Origin: Schistocerca nitens
Taxonomy: Eukaryota; Arthropoda; Insecta; Orthoptera; Acrididae
Assembly: GCF_023898315.1 (NCBI RefSeq)
Contig: NC_064622.1
Span: forward strand, 270,745,503 to 270,809,502
Reading direction: 5' to 3'
DNA: 64,000 bases
This document shows, one piece after another, positions 22,901 through 35,311 of this stretch. Below the pieces are notes generated by a model. That model worked only from the letters and a program-made list of their open reading frames with translations. It did no database searches and was not told where the DNA came from. The translations under genes and the position numbers were made by a program. Every line of letters starts with the position of its first letter. Position 1 is the first letter of the stretch.

Positions 22901-23111
22901 GCCCTAAATATGAAACTGCTATCTTCACATTTATGTTGACTAGTTTTAAGCTAATAAGTATGACTTTTGTGCACTGTTATTAATACTATAACAATGTCTT
23001 TATTCTATGTATTTTATTATGTACATTGACACGTTCCACATCTGAGTGACTTGCTCACATGTACAGATCTATGGAACAAGTATATAAATAAATAAAAATA
23101 AATAAATAAAC
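19905..23111 (+). mobile_element. LINE copy B (CR1/Jockey-group), 5'-truncated
   Basis: It starts within the endonuclease domain (ILCLTEHHITAGIEVI), so the first part of ORF2 and all of ORF1 are missing, the usual result of incomplete reverse transcription. The 3' untranslated region (22729-23111) ends in a hairpin at 23033-23077 and an AAAT-rich tail at 23083-23111. Copia coding begins immediately after the tail, implying insertion into or beside that element. No clear target duplication was found. Confidence 0.88.
19906..22728 (+). pseudogene. LINE ORF2 (endonuclease-RT), two frameshifts
   Basis: The endonuclease part at 19906-20256 carries LTEHHI and FCFEQHFEVCAIEV. A frameshift in an A-run at about 20245-20256 moves to the frame with VVGDFNIDF and INGLSDHDGQRV. 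RT motifs follow: YAVVRPLYKAGDATNVSNYR (about 21343-21402), FGFQKG, LCDLSKAFDCVDHQ, then a frameshift at about 21690. After it come WGIVQQGVPQGSVLGP, LLFLIYVNDL and the catalytic FADD (21898-21909). The C-terminal end is complete (SLYSLEEFFQRNK, stop at 22726-22728). Catalytic residues survive, so decay is modest. Confidence 0.9.
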
Positions 23112-23114
23112 TCC

Positions 23115-24277
23115 ATGATTGACAGTAATACGACTAGTGACTTTTTATCAGTCAATATTGATACTGGTCTGGTACGTTTGTCTAAACATGTTGAAAACAT
23201 AAGTGTTTGGCATAAAAAACTTTACCATCAGAGCATTATACATTTGAGAGAATTCTTTTCACATAAAGGAGCGGGATTCATTGACAAGTTTGTCACTTGT
23301 GAGGAGTGTTTGGCAGGTAAACAACATTGCTTGATTTTCCCCATCAGTTCATCAAGAGCTAATGCCCCACTTCAATTGGTTCATCCAGACGTCTGTGGAC
23401 CTATGAAGGCGTATTCACTTGGAGGAGCAGCATATTTTTTGCTTCTGAAAGATGACTACTAAGGTTATTGCAAAGTATTCTTTACGAAACAGAAGAACAA
23501 AGTTAAAATTTTGATAAGGAATTTTATTTCAAAAGCTGAGAGAGAAACTGGTCTGAGAAATAAATTTCCATGGAGTGTTAATGGACTGGAGTTGATGAAT
23601 ACTGACTTAGATACAGTTTTGAGTGTAAATGGCATAACCCATCAAAGTAGCACTATATACATACCACAGCAAAATGGAGGAGCTGAACAAGAAATGCACA
23701 TCTTGGTCAAAGCTGCTCCTTCAACGATTTCAGTTATGCCCAAACATTTATGGGCTGAATCATTTAACACAGTGGCTTATGTGCTAAATCAAACTGGTCT
23801 ATGTTCTGCCTGCTGTTTCCAAAGCCTTTTATGGCAGGGAATTGCCCTTAGAAAATTTGAAAAATTGTGGTGCTCGTGTATCTGTTCTTGTACCCAAAGA
23901 AAAAAGACTGAAACTAGACACTAAAAACAAGATACGTTATTTTTGTGGGTTATGATAATGATGTGAAAGACTATAAAATATTATCATCTTCCACAAAAAA
24001 ATTGAGGTGCATCAAGGTGTAGTTTTCTTGCTACCAGCAGTATCTGAAATGGAGAAGAAATCTGATGTTCCTGTATCAGAATCAGATACTACGGTATTTG
24101 TTGTGATGGAGAGAACATACACAAAATTTCAGAGTCAGAGGGGCAGAAAGAAGAAATGAGGATTGAGGTTTTGGAAGAAAAGGGAACTCAGCTTAGAGAA
24201 GAGCAAGGCATCAATGAAGACAGAAAAAAAGTGAAGTTTCTTTTGATGATGAAGAGGAAAATGCACATGATGATGAT
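23115..24277 (+). pseudogene. Copia pol, GAG-pre-integrase and integrase part
   Basis: The GAG-pre-integrase zinc-binding region has VWHKKLYHQS, then C-E-E-C-LAGKQH. The integrase core starts LVHPDVCGPM (first catalytic Asp), has an in-frame TAA at 23459-23461, then FPWSVNGLELMN where S-D-N-G is usual, so the second catalytic Asp is missing. QQNGGAEQE keeps the Glu. Frameshifts follow, then the linker IEVHQGVVFLLPA typical of Copia. The 5' part (LTR, gag, protease) is absent. A minus-strand LINE at 24278 interrupts the gene. Confidence 0.85.
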
Positions 24278-26312
24278 TTATTTATTTATTTATCGTTCCG
24301 TGGGACCAAATTAAGGAGAAGTCTCCATGGTCATGGAACGAGTCAATATATGAAATTATAACACGATATTAGAAACAGATAAAATGAAATATAAAAAAAA
24401 CATTTTCAGGTGACAAGTCGTAAGTTTAAATAAAGAAAATCAACAATGTAACACTGGAATTTGCTTAATTTTTTAGCTCTTCCAGGAGCTCCTCGACAGA
24501 ATAGAAGGAGTGAGCCATGAAGAAACTATTCAGTTTAGACTTAAAAGAGTTTGGGCTACTGCTAAGATTTTTGAGTTCTTGTGGTAGCTTAATGAAAATG
24601 AATGCAGCAGAATACTGCTCTCCTTTCTGCACAAGAGTAAAGGAAGTGCATTCCACATGCAGACTGGATTTCTGCCTAGTATTAACTGAGTGAAAGCTGC
24701 TAACTCTTGGGAATAGGCTAATATTGCTAACAACAAACGACATTAAAGAAAATATATACTGTGAGGGCAATGTCAGAATTCCCAGACTATTGAATAGGGG
24801 TCGACAAGAGGTTCTCAAACTTACACCACATATAGCTCGAACAGCCCGTTTTTGAGCCCAAAATACCCTTTATGAATCAGAAGAATTACCCCAAAAAATA
24901 ATACCATACAACATAAGCGTATGAAAATATGCGAAGTAGACTACTTTTTGTGTTGAAGTGTCACTTATTTCAGATACTGTTCTAATGGTAAATAAAGCAG
25001 TATTTAGTTTCTGAACAAGATCCTGGACATGGGCGTTCCACAACAGCTTACTATCTATCCAAACGCCTAGGAACTTGAACTGTTCCGTCTCGCTTATAAT
25101 ATGCCCATTCTGTCTGATCAAAATATCGGTTCTTGTTGAATTGTGAGTTAGAAACTGTAAAAACTGAGTCTTACTGTGATTTAGCATCAAATTATTTTCC
25201 ACAAGCCATGAACTTATTTCATGAACTACATTATTTGATACTGTTTCAATATTACACACAAGATCCTTCACTATCAAGCTGGTGTCATCAGCAAACAGAA
25301 ATATTTTTGAATCACCTGAAATACTAGAAGGCATATCATTTATATGAATAAGAAACAGCAGTGGCCCCAGCACCGACCCTTGGGGAACGCCCCACTTAAC
25401 AGTGCCCCATTGGGACTGAACATCACTACCACTCTCAATATTGCGGAGAATTACCCTCTGCTTTCTGTTCTTAAAGTAAGAGGCGAACCAATTGTAAGCT
25501 ACTCCCCTTACTCCATAATGGTCCAACTTCTGCAGTAATATTTTGTGGTCAACACAGACAAAAGCCTTCGTTAAATCAAGGAAAACACCTAGCGTTCGCA
25601 ACCTTTTATTTAATCCATCCAAAACCTCACAGAGAAAAGAGAATATAGCATTTTCAGTGGTTAAACCATTTCTAAAACCGAATTGAACATTTGACAGCAA
25701 ATTATGTGAATTTAAATGCTCCAGTAACCTTGTATATACAACCTTCTCGATAACTTTAGCAAGCACCGATGGCATAGAAATAGGTCTAAAATTGTCAACA
25801 TTATCAATGTCTCCCTTTTTATAAAGTGGCTTCACTACCGAGTACTTTAATCGGTCAGGAAACCGACCACTCCTAAAGGAAAAGTTACAGATATGGCTAA
25901 GTACTGGGCTAACATACATAGAACAATACTTCAGTATTCTGCTAGATACCCCATCATATCCATGAGAGTTCTTGGTCTTTAGTGATTAAATTATTAACTC
26001 AATCTCCCTCTTGTCAGTATCATGGAGGAGCATTTCAGGTAACAGTCTCGGAACACTTTTTTCTAAGAGCGCTATATGATTCCCTGTTGGGACTAGGTTC
26101 CTATTTAGTTCACCTGCTATATTCAGAAAGTGATTATTAAATACTGTACATATATGCGACTTATCAGTAACACAGACATTCCCACTATGCACTGATTCTA
26201 TATCCTCGACCTGTCTCTGCAGACCAGCCACTTCCTTTACGACTGACCATATGGTTTTAATTTTATCCTGAGACTTAGCTATTCTATCTGCATACCACAT
26301 ACTTCTTGCCTT
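24278..26312 (-). mobile_element. LINE copy D, 5'-truncated, inserted in Copia pol
   Basis: Read on the minus strand it begins between the endonuclease and RT domains (about 26312) and ends in a hairpin at 24295-24339 followed by an ATAAATAAAT tail at 24278-24294. Copia coding lies on both sides, proving the order of insertion. ACATGA-like strings occur on both flanks (24265-24270; about 26317-26323) and may be a short target duplication. Confidence 0.9.
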
Positions 26313-26315
26313 CAT
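24465..26315 (-). pseudogene. LINE RT domain, nearly complete, with stops
   Basis: From high to low coordinates: WYADRIAKSQDKIKTIWSVV, a stop near 25985, then LKYSVVKPLYKKGDIDNVDN, FRPISMPSVLAKVIEKVVY, FGFRNGLTTENAIF, VFLDLTKAFVCVDHKIL, GVPQGSVLGPLLFLIHINDM, FLFADDTSLIV with the catalytic Asp pair, and FLGVWIDSKL. A second stop follows at about 24868 after YGIIFWGNSSDS. The C-terminal part then runs to FYSVEELLEELKN with a stop near 24467. It is closely related to the LINE at 60.5-63.6 kb. Confidence 0.9.
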
Positions 26316-26329
26316 GACATGACATACAG

Positions 26330-27470
26330 TTTGAGACCCGGGAGGATATTCAACATCGAATTACTTAGAGAATTATGAGTTGGGCCTGTTGCTGACAACG
26401 AATGATGATGACCCTATACCTACACTGAAGTGATGTCTTGTAGTGATGCAGAAAGTTGGAAAGATGCCCTAGCAAGAGAACTGCAAGCCCTGGAAGAAAA
26501 TTATACTTGGGATTATGTATGTAAGCCAAATAATTGTAATGTTATTAACACAAAGTGGGTTTTTAGGCAAAAAAGAGATGAGAAAGGTAATGTTATTTCT
26601 TATAATGCTCGTCTTGTAGCTAAAGATTTCCAACAAAAATTGACTTATTCAAAAATATACAGTCCAGTAGCAAATTTGACTTCAGTGAGACTTTTCTGGT
26701 TGTTTGTAATTTTAACAACTTTCCCATACAGCAACTGGATGTTTGCAGTGCTCTCTTGTATGGAGAGAGTTGGAGATTATGTTAAGTTACCTACCGGATG
26801 TTGCAATAAAATGAATGGTAAAGTTTCTAAATTTAGAAAGGTTCTGTATGGTTCAAAGGACTCACTAATTGGAATGTTAAATTCCACACAACATTGACTA
26901 TATATAAACACAGACACTAGTCATAAAAGATACATACTTGTTTACAGTGATGGTATGCCGGCAGCTTCAACTCCACAGAGTGAAAATGACAATTTATAGC
27001 TGTTATTAAGTGTATTAAGAGAGAACTTTAAAATGAAGGATTTGGGTGTGATTGGGAACTATTTGGGAATGAATATATGTCAAAATTTAATTACCCTCCA
27101 TACCACTATTTGTCCAAGTACCTATCCTGAAAACGTATTGAGAGTTTTTGATGTGTTTGAATATAATCTATTTCATCTTCTACAGAGGAAAATTTGGTCA
27201 CAGTGTGTTGAAAAGTGAAAAAATTGAAAATGACGACATGGAGAAAAGATGCAGAAAATTAATAGGTTCATTGATGAATACCATGTTAGTTTCCAGACCA
27301 GATATTTGTATAGCAATACATATTATAAGCAGGTACCAGTCATGTGGAATCCTGAATTTCCAGAATGCTTTAAAAAGTATATTGCATTATTTATTTATTT
27401 AGCAGCTTATGATGTACATCTATGGAGCAAGTCCAAGTACATATTTGCTTTGTCAGTTTTCCAATAAAAT
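26330..27470 (+). pseudogene. Copia pol, RT and RNase H part
   Basis: Continuing the interrupted element: AESWKDALARELQALEENY, the RT start typical of Copia; NTKWVFRQKRDEKGNVISYN; ARLVAKDF; YSPVANLTSVR. The catalytic Y-V-D-D is degraded to Y-S-D-G-M near 26944. Later KDLGVIGNYLGMNI (about 27036) and RKLIGSLMNTMLVSRPDICI (about 27255, another frame) represent the end of RT and the connection to RNase H. Several stops and frameshifts occur. No 3' LTR was identified before the Tc1 insertion at 27577. Confidence 0.85.
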
Positions 27471-27576
27471 ACATTACTTTTACTGATTCTAATTATAGCT
27501 TTGCTAAGATAACTAATAAATTTTAGCCACAACATTTCTGGAAATTAAAATCATAGTAAAAAAATTTTAGATACTA

Positions 27577-28998
27577 CACTCCTGGAAATTGAAATAAGAA
27601 CACCGTGAATTCATTGTCCCAGGAAGGGGAAACTTTATTGACACATTCCTGGGGTCAGATACATCACATGATCACACTGACAGAACCACAGGCACATAGA
27701 CACAGGCAACAGAGCATGCACAATGTCGGCACTAGTACAGTGTATATCCACCTTTCGCAGCAATGCAGGCTGCTATTCTCCCACGGAGACGATCGTAGAG
27801 ATGCTGGATGTAGTCCTGTGGAACGGCTTGCCATGCCATTTCCACCTGGCGCCTCAGTTGGACCAGCGTTCATGCTGGACGTGCAGACCGCGTGAGACGA
27901 CGCTTCATCCAGTCCCAAACATGCTCAATGGGGGACAGATCCGGAGATCTTGCTGGCCAGGGTAGTTGACTTACACCTTCTAGAGCACGTTGGGTGGCAC
28001 GGGATACATGCGGACGTGCATTGTCCTGTTGGAACAGCAAGTTCCCTTGCCGGTCTAGGAATGGTAGAACGATGGGTTCGATGACGGTTTGGATGTACCG
28101 TGCACTATTCAGTGTCCCCTCGACGATCACCAGTGGTGTACGGCCAGTGTAGGAGATCGCTCCCCACACCATGATGCCGGGTGTTGGCCCTGTGTGCCTC
28201 GGTCGTATGCAGTCCTGATTGTGGCGCTCACCTGCACAGTGCCAAACACGCATACGACCATCATTGGCACCAAGGCAGAAGCGACTCTCATCGCTGAAGA
28301 CGACACGTCTCCATTCGTCCCTCCATTCACGCCTGTCGCGACACCACTGGAGGCGGGCTGCACGATGTTGGGGCGTGAGCGGAAGACGGCCTAACGGTGT
28401 GCGGGACCGTAGCCCAGCTTCATGGAGACGGTTGCGAATGGTCCTCGCCGATACCCCAGGAGCAACAGTGTCCCTAATTTGCTGGGAAGTGGCGGTGCGG
28501 TCCCCTACGGCACTGCGTAGGATCCTACGGTCTTGGCGTGCATCCGTGCGTCGCTGCGGTCCGGTCCCAGGTCGACGGGCACGTGCACCTTCCGCCGACC
28601 ACTGGCGACAACATCGATGTACTGTGGAGACCTCACGCCCCACGTGTTGAGCAATTCGGCGGTACGTCCACCCGGCCTCCCGCATGCCCACTATACGCCC
28701 TCGCTCAAAGTCCGTCAACTGCACATACGGTTCACGTCCACGCTGTCGCGGCATGCTACCAGTGTTAAAGACTGCGATGGAGCTCCGTATGCCACGGCAA
28801 ACTGGCTGACACTGACGGCGGCGGTGCACAAATGCTGCGCAGCTAGCGCCATTCGACGGCCAACACCGCGGTTCCTGGTGTGTCCGCTGTGCCGTGCGTG
28901 TGATCATTGCTTGTACAGCCCTCTCGCAGTGTCCGGAGCAAGTATGGTGGGTCTGACACACCGGTGTCAATGTGTTCTTTTTTCCATTTCCAGGAGTG
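27577..28998 (-). mobile_element. Tc1-type DNA transposon, copy 2 (1,422 bp)
   Basis: Same termini and identical length as copy 1. TA duplications lie at 27575-27576 and 28999-29000. By eye about a dozen substitutions distinguish the copies, many of them C/T or G/A at CpG. It separates the Copia relic from the LINE at 29.0-32.2 kb. Confidence 0.95.
27732..28754 (-). pseudogene. Tc1-type transposase with one premature stop
   Basis: Start ATG at 28754-28752 and normal stop at 27734-27732, as in copy 1. The only inactivating change noticed is a TGA at 27872-27870, where copy 1 has CGA (Arg in the segment RPARTLVQL). This is a single CpG transition about 46 codons before the natural end. The helix-turn-helix region and all three catalytic residues (FSDESRF; QQDNARPH; SPIEHVWDW) precede the stop and are intact. 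Confidence 0.93.
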
Positions 28999-29000
28999 TA

Positions 29001-32000
29001 TAAACTGAACAGATTTTATGAGGCATACAGAACCTATGTACCTAAATTACAGAACATTTAATTGCAATAATTTATGCTATGGGTCCATCATTTTACATAT
29101 ACAGTATAATACAGTCACATAGCACATACATATTCTAGATCCCAATTTGTTTACATTTATAAAAAAAATTTAACAGCAATAATACTGTAGAAAAACAAAA
29201 TCTTTAGATAAAACAATGCTGTTAAGAAGTTAACACATTTCACTCTTTATCTATACCTGTGTAATTTTTTTTAAGTGTACTATGTCTGTTTGTTTCAGCT
29301 ATTTTAGTTTGAAAGAAATTCTCTGACTGAATATAAAGGGGTTTCTAACAGCAGTTGTTTGATTGACTGTTTAAACTTATCCTTCCATTTAGCATTAGTG
29401 ATGTGTGGTGGTAAAGAGTTGTACAACTTTACTGCCATGTAACCACTGCTTCTCTCATATTGAGTTGTGTTACACTGCAGAATTCTTAATTTCTTGTTGT
29501 GGTGTGGTGGTGGTGTACATCTTCATTTTTGTTGAATTTATCTTTATGATCCCAAGCAAGGAACAGAATTTTATATATATACAAGCTGTAGAAGGTTAGA
29601 ATCTTATATTTTTTGAAAAAGAGGCTTGCAACTATCTCTTATTCTTTTGTTTCCTGTTATTCTAATTGCTCTCTTTTGTGATTTAAATATTTTAATTGCC
29701 TCATGCGAGTGACCCCAGATTTCTATACCATAGTTCATTATAGCATTGAAGTATGAAAAATACAGCATGCGCACATCATCTTCGGTTATTAATGGCTTAA
29801 TTTGTCTCAGAGCAAAAACAGCACTGCTAAGTTTATTGCTTATATTGGAAATATGATTTTTCCATCCTAAACAACTGTTCACGGTGATCCCTAGAAATTA
29901 AGCACTTTCAACTACTCTTACATCAAGCTCTTGCAAATTTGTTAGTTCACTTGTTTTTCTTTTGTTGTTCCTAAATAAGATTGCATTAGTTTTCTCATAA
30001 CTGAGAATTAACCTATTCACTTCAAGCCAGTGGGTGATCATTTCAATTGTTTGATTACTTTTACTTATGGCCTCCTGTAAGGTCGGTCTCACAGTTATGC
30101 TTGTTGTGTTATCTGCGAAGAGTATCAATTCACTGTCTACGTTACAAGGTAAATCATTTACGTATATAAGGTGAAGGAGGGGTTCCAGAATACTACCCTG
30201 TGGCACCCCATGTTTTATATTTTGTAGTTCTGAAAGCTGTTTCCCTTGATTTTGTGACACTTCTACTGCTTGTTTTCTGTTCTGCAGAAATGACTTTATG
30301 ACATCAAGAGCAGTTCCTCTAATTCCATAGTGGTGTAGCTCCATTATCAATATGTGGTGACTGACAAGATCAAAAGTTTTAAAAAAGTCACAAAAACACC
30401 AACTGGGATTTGGCCTTGATCTAGGCCTTCAGAGATTATATTAATAAAGTTCAAATGCAGCTGACACTGTAGATTTTTCCTTCTGGAGCCCAAACTGTCT
30501 ACCATTTATGATACAGTTTTTATCAACAAATGCCATTAACCTAACAAATATTATTCTTTCTAGGATCTTTGACAAAATGGGAAGGATGCTAACTGGTCTG
30601 TAATTATCTGGGTGCATGTGATTACCTTTTTTGAATAGTGGTAGTACTTTGGCAATCTTCGTTCTATCTGGGAAGATTCCTTTTTTGAGACATGAGTTGA
30701 CTAAGTGACAGAGGGGTTTAGCAATTTCCCTAGTAGTTAGCTTCAAAATTATATTTGACAGGCGATTTATGTCTGTGGATGCTTTATTTTTTAGTTTCTC
30801 TGTTATTTTTCTTATTTCTTGTTCAGCTGCTGGATACAGGTTACATGAGTTACTGGGCGACTTTTGTTTATTCTCAACTAGTTTTTGGGTTTGCAGAGAA
30901 TCACTGTTGTTACCCTGTGTAAGTTATTGGCAGATGCTGGTAAAATATTAGTTGAAAGTGTTGCTAATGATTATTGGATCTTCTGTTACAACATTATTGA
31001 TTTTTAGGCTTAAGCTTTTCTTGTTATTTCCTGATTACTTTCCTGTTTCTCTTTTTATTATCTTCCAAGTGCTTCTGACTTTGTTGGGAGCTGTGTAATA
31101 AGATTTCCATTATACAGTGTTTTTGCAGCTATTAAAGTTTTATTGTAAAACTTTTTATAGGCTCTATAATATTCAACAAAATGAATAGGCCTATCTGGAG
31201 CTTTCTAAATTGTATGAAGAAGTTTCAACTTGTTACAGGATACTAGTAGACCTTTTGTTAGCCATTGCAGATTTCCTCGCTTTTTCTTTATTGGTTCAAC
31301 TTTGGTTGGCAAACACCCTTCAATGATTTTTAAATAGATATATAAGATAAGTACATTTCTGGCCACTTTTAATTTTGTAGTTTTATCTTTAGGTCTGTTA
31401 TGTTAGAACTTCTCATATCTCTGTAAGGGATAAAGCTGAGTGAATCTAATTTCCCTACTTCTTTTATTATTACTGTCTGTGAGTTGTGATCTGATAAATT
31501 CATGTCTTCTATAAGGCAATTATATCTGCCAGACTGAATATTTGTAATTATGTAATCAATGGCAGTTTGAGTGTTCATACCTATTCTCGTACAGTTTTGA
31601 ATTGTGTTATGTAAACCATACATTGTAAGTAAGCTCTCTAGTTCTATTTTATATATTGATTCAGATAGGGAGTCAATATTCAAGTCTCCGCATAAAATTA
31701 ACTTGTTCTTCCAAAATTATGATAGCAGCCTATCAAGGTTTTTTTATGAACACACTGAAATCATCACTGGGAGCTCTGTATAAAGACATTATTACATAGG
31801 TTACATTTTGCAATTCAATTCTTATACCACTACACTTAAAATGTTTTTCAGTTGCATACCTTTCCAATGGAATTGCAGTTACAGGGCAGGAGATGCAATC
31901 TTAGCAAATATGCAGCTACCACCATTTTTTAAATTCTTTCTGCAAAAGTTTGATACTAATTTATAATTGTCTAAGTTTATATAAGTTATTTCATTGTTTT

Positions 32001-32175
32001 TAGCCAATGTCCAGTTACACAGAGAACAGTAGGTCTTATACCACTGCTTTCTATAGCTGCTTCTAAGTTTAAGAGTTTGTTTTCTATTGATTGAATGTTT
32101 TGACATGTAATTATTAATGTACTGACTGAGGTATTTACTCCTCCTGTACTTAACTGTCTTAAGCTCACAGTTACA
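29001..32175 (-). mobile_element. LINE copy C, degenerate
   Basis: On the minus strand, from high to low coordinates: endonuclease start TCQNIQSIENKLLNLEAAI (near 32100-32040), LCGDLNIDSLSESIYK (near 31690), LIEDMNLSDHNSQ, then a heavily decayed linker. RT pieces follow: IAKVLPLFKKGNHMHPDNYR, KHGVPQGSILEPLLHLIYVN and LILFADNTTSI, where the catalytic second Asp is Asn. YGIEIWGHSHEAIK and the C-terminal ETPLYSVREFL (about 29340) complete it. The 3' end abuts the Tc1 copy at 28998. Many stops. Confidence 0.85.
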
Positions 32176-32556
32176 TTGCCTGTGCATAAAAAAGGTGAAA
32201 GAAATCTCCCAAATAACTACAGACCCATTTCAATAGTACCAATCATATCCAAGTTAGTAGAAAATTGTGTGCATAAACAGATATACAGGTATTTTGAAAC
32301 CAACAAAATTTTAAATGAACAACAGTTTGGCTTCAGGTCACACCTATCAACTGTAAAAGCAGTAGAAGCTTTGGTGAGCAATGTTTATGAAGGGTATGAA
32401 AAAAGTGTATCAATGTCTGGAACACTTATTAACCTAAGTAAAGCATTTGACTCGGTGTCACATGACATACTCATCAAAAAGTTAAAATACTATGGCATTG
32501 AAAATGATACACTCCGTCTATTCAAATCTTATCTAAGCAATAGGTTACAACTTGTA

Positions 32557-34103
32557 CAGGGTGTTTAAAAAATGACCGGTATATTTGAAACGGCAATAAA
32601 AACTAAACGAGCAGCGATAGAAATACACCGTTTGTTGCAATATGCTTGGGACAACAGTACATTTTCAGGCGGACAAACTTTCGAAATTACAGTAGTTACA
32701 ATTTTCAACAACAGATGGCGCTGCAAGTGATATGAAAGATATAGAAGACAACGCAGTCTGTGGGTGCACCATTCTGTACGTCGTCTTTCTGCTGTAAGCG
32801 TGTCTGTTCACAACGTGCAAGTGTGCTGTGGACAACATGGTTTATTCCTTAGAACAGAGGATTTTTCTGGTGTTGGAATTCCACCGCCTAGAACACAGTG
32901 TTGTTGCAACAAGACGAAGTTTTCAACGGAGGTTTAATGTAACCAAAGGACCAAAAACCGATACAATAAAGGATCTGTTTGAAAAATTTCAACGGACTGG
33001 GAACGTGACGGATGAACGTGCTGGAAAGGTAGGGCGACCGCGTACGGCAACCACAGAGGGCAACGCGCAGCTAGTGCAGCAGCTGATCCAACAGTGGCCT
33101 CGGGTTTCCATTCGCCGTGTTGCAGCTGCGGTCCAAATGACGCCAACGTCCACGTATCGTCTCATGCGCCAGAGTTTACACCTCTATCCATACAAAATTC
33201 AAATGCGGCAACCCCTCAGCGCCGCTACCATTGCTGCACGAGAGACATTCGCTAACGATATAGTGCACAGGATTGATGACGGCGGTATGCATGTGGGCAG
33301 CATTTGGTTTACTGACGAAGCTTATTTTTACCTGGACAGCTTCGTCAATAAACAGAACTGGCGCATATGGGGAACCGAAAAACCCCATGTTGCAGTCCCA
33401 TCGTCCCTGCATCCTCAAAAAGTACTGGTCTGGGCCGCCATTTCTTCCAAAGGAATCATTGGCCCATTTTTCAGATCCGAAACGATTACTGCATCACGCT
33501 ATCTGGACATTCTTCGTGAATTTGTGGCGGTACAAACTGCCTTAGACGACACTGCGAACACCTCGTGGTTTATGCAAGATGGTGCCCGGCCACATCGCAC
33601 GGCTGACGTCTTAAATTTCCTGAATGAATATTTCGATGATCGTGTGATTGCTTTGGGCTATCCGAAACATACAGGAGGCGGCGTGGATTGGCCTCCCTAT
33701 TCGCCAGACATGAACCCCTGTGACGTCTTTCTGTGGGGACACGTGAAAGACTAGGTGTACCGCCAGAATCCAGAAACAATTGAACAGCTGAAGCAGTACA
33801 TCTCATCTGCATGTGAAGCCATTCCGCCAGACACGTTGTCAAAGGTTTCGGGTAATTTCATTCAGAGACTACGCCATATTATTGCTACGCATGGTGGATA
33901 TGGGGAAAATATCGTACTATAGAGTTTCCCAGACCGCAGCGCCATCTGTTGTTGACAATTGTAACTACTGTAATTTCGAAAGTTTGTCTGCCTGAAAATG
34001 TACTGTTGTCCCAAGCATATTGCAACAGACGGTGTATTTCTATCGCTGCTCGTTTAGTTTGTATTGCCGTTTCAAATATACCGGTCATATTTGAAACACC
34101 CTG
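32557..34103 (+). mobile_element. Tc1/mariner-superfamily transposon with ~168-bp inverted repeats
   Basis: Ends CAGGGTGTTT and the inverted copy are flanked by TA (32555-32556, 34104-34105). The arms (about 32557-32727 and 33938-34103) are nearly identical, much longer than ordinary Tc1 termini. One transposase gene fills the centre. It inserted into LINE copy G. Confidence 0.93.
32837..33922 (+). pseudogene. Long-TIR Tc1/mariner-superfamily transposase with one stop
   Basis: The ATG at 32837 gives MVYSLEQRIFLVLEFHRLEH, an N-terminal helical domain of the type called DUF4817 in arthropod transposases (from memory). A second helix-turn-helix lies near RPRTATTEGNAQLVQQLI. The catalytic domain has WFTDEAYFYLD, FMQDGARPHRTADVL and YSPDMNPCDVFLWG; by my count 47 residues lie between the second and third acidic residues, and the third is Asp. 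A TAG at 33752-33754 interrupts an otherwise open frame, which resumes VYRQNPETIEQLKQYI and ends at 33920-33922. Near-intact otherwise. Confidence 0.88.
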
Positions 34104-35270
34104 TATATGCAAATAAGCAGAGGTCAGAAATACTCCCTATAGAAAGAGGAATACCCCAAGGCTCTGTTTTTGGACCTTTTCTGTTCATTGTCTATGTTAA
34201 TGACTTCTCAAATTACATACCGTGTAAGAACATACTATATGCTGACAATATGACATTAATAAGTACAGGAGAAAACTTACAGAGTGTACTGGACAAAAAT
34301 AGAGAAATGATGCAAATGGCTAATTACTGGTGTTAGGGTAACCAGCTGTGCATAAAACAAACAAAAACAGAAGAAATAATATTTAATCTCAAAGTAACTA
34401 AAAATGAAAACAAAACAGTGAAATTACTTGGACTAATCATAGACCAAAAGCTCTCATGGGAAGGACACATCAATTATCTATGCAGTAAACTAGCATGAGT
34501 ACTTTTCTTATTGTCTAAATTAAGAAACAGTGTGAGCAAGCAATTGCTACTCCACTCGTACTATGGTTTTTTTCATTCCCAACTGCAATATGGAATATTG
34601 CTTTGGGGTAACTCCCCAGGGGCTGAATGTATTTTCAGATGGCAGAAGAAAGCAGTCAGGTGTGTGGAAGGGTTAGCACCCAGACAGTCCTGCAGAAATT
34701 ATTTTAAATCTCTTGGCGTAATGACAGTGCCAAGCATGTAAATATATAACTGTTTAATATATGCCAGAGAAAATCTGAAAAAATTGAACATGAGATGTGA
34801 TGTGCATGCACACAGTACAAGAAACAGTCACCTGCTGCAGTTGCCTTCCACAAGACTTGCTGTAGTCCATAATAACTATAAGTACTTAAGCATAAAATTT
34901 TTCAATAAGTTACCATGCTCAGATCATACAGTACCACTAAATAAATATAAGAATACATTCCAAACCTGGCTAAAAAACAACAAATTATATACAACTGAAG
35001 AATTCTTAGAAAATAATCATCAAACTATGTTTTACCTAATTTATGAAGAAAATGTTTTGATATCATATAAGCTAGTTATTTACTGTGATTCTTTTCTTAT
35101 GTGTGTATTTAATTATTGTATAAAACATTGTTTTACATAAGGCTGAAGAAATGTCTTTAGTTCCTTTTCTCCCCTTTCTGTAACTATTTGAATATCGTAC
35201 TGAAACTAAAACCCTCTGTAAACTTTGACGAAGCCAATTGTATGAAAAATACTGAAAGGCTAATAAAAAT

Positions 35271-35311
35271 ATTCTATTCTATTCTACTCTATTCTATTCT
35301 ATTCTGTCCTT
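35271..35311. repeat. (ATTCT)n tail
   Basis: About eight pentanucleotide units with one variant (ATTCTACTCT) form the 3' terminus of LINE copy G. Short 3' tandem repeats containing ATTCT are known for CR1-type LINEs. Confidence 0.85.
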
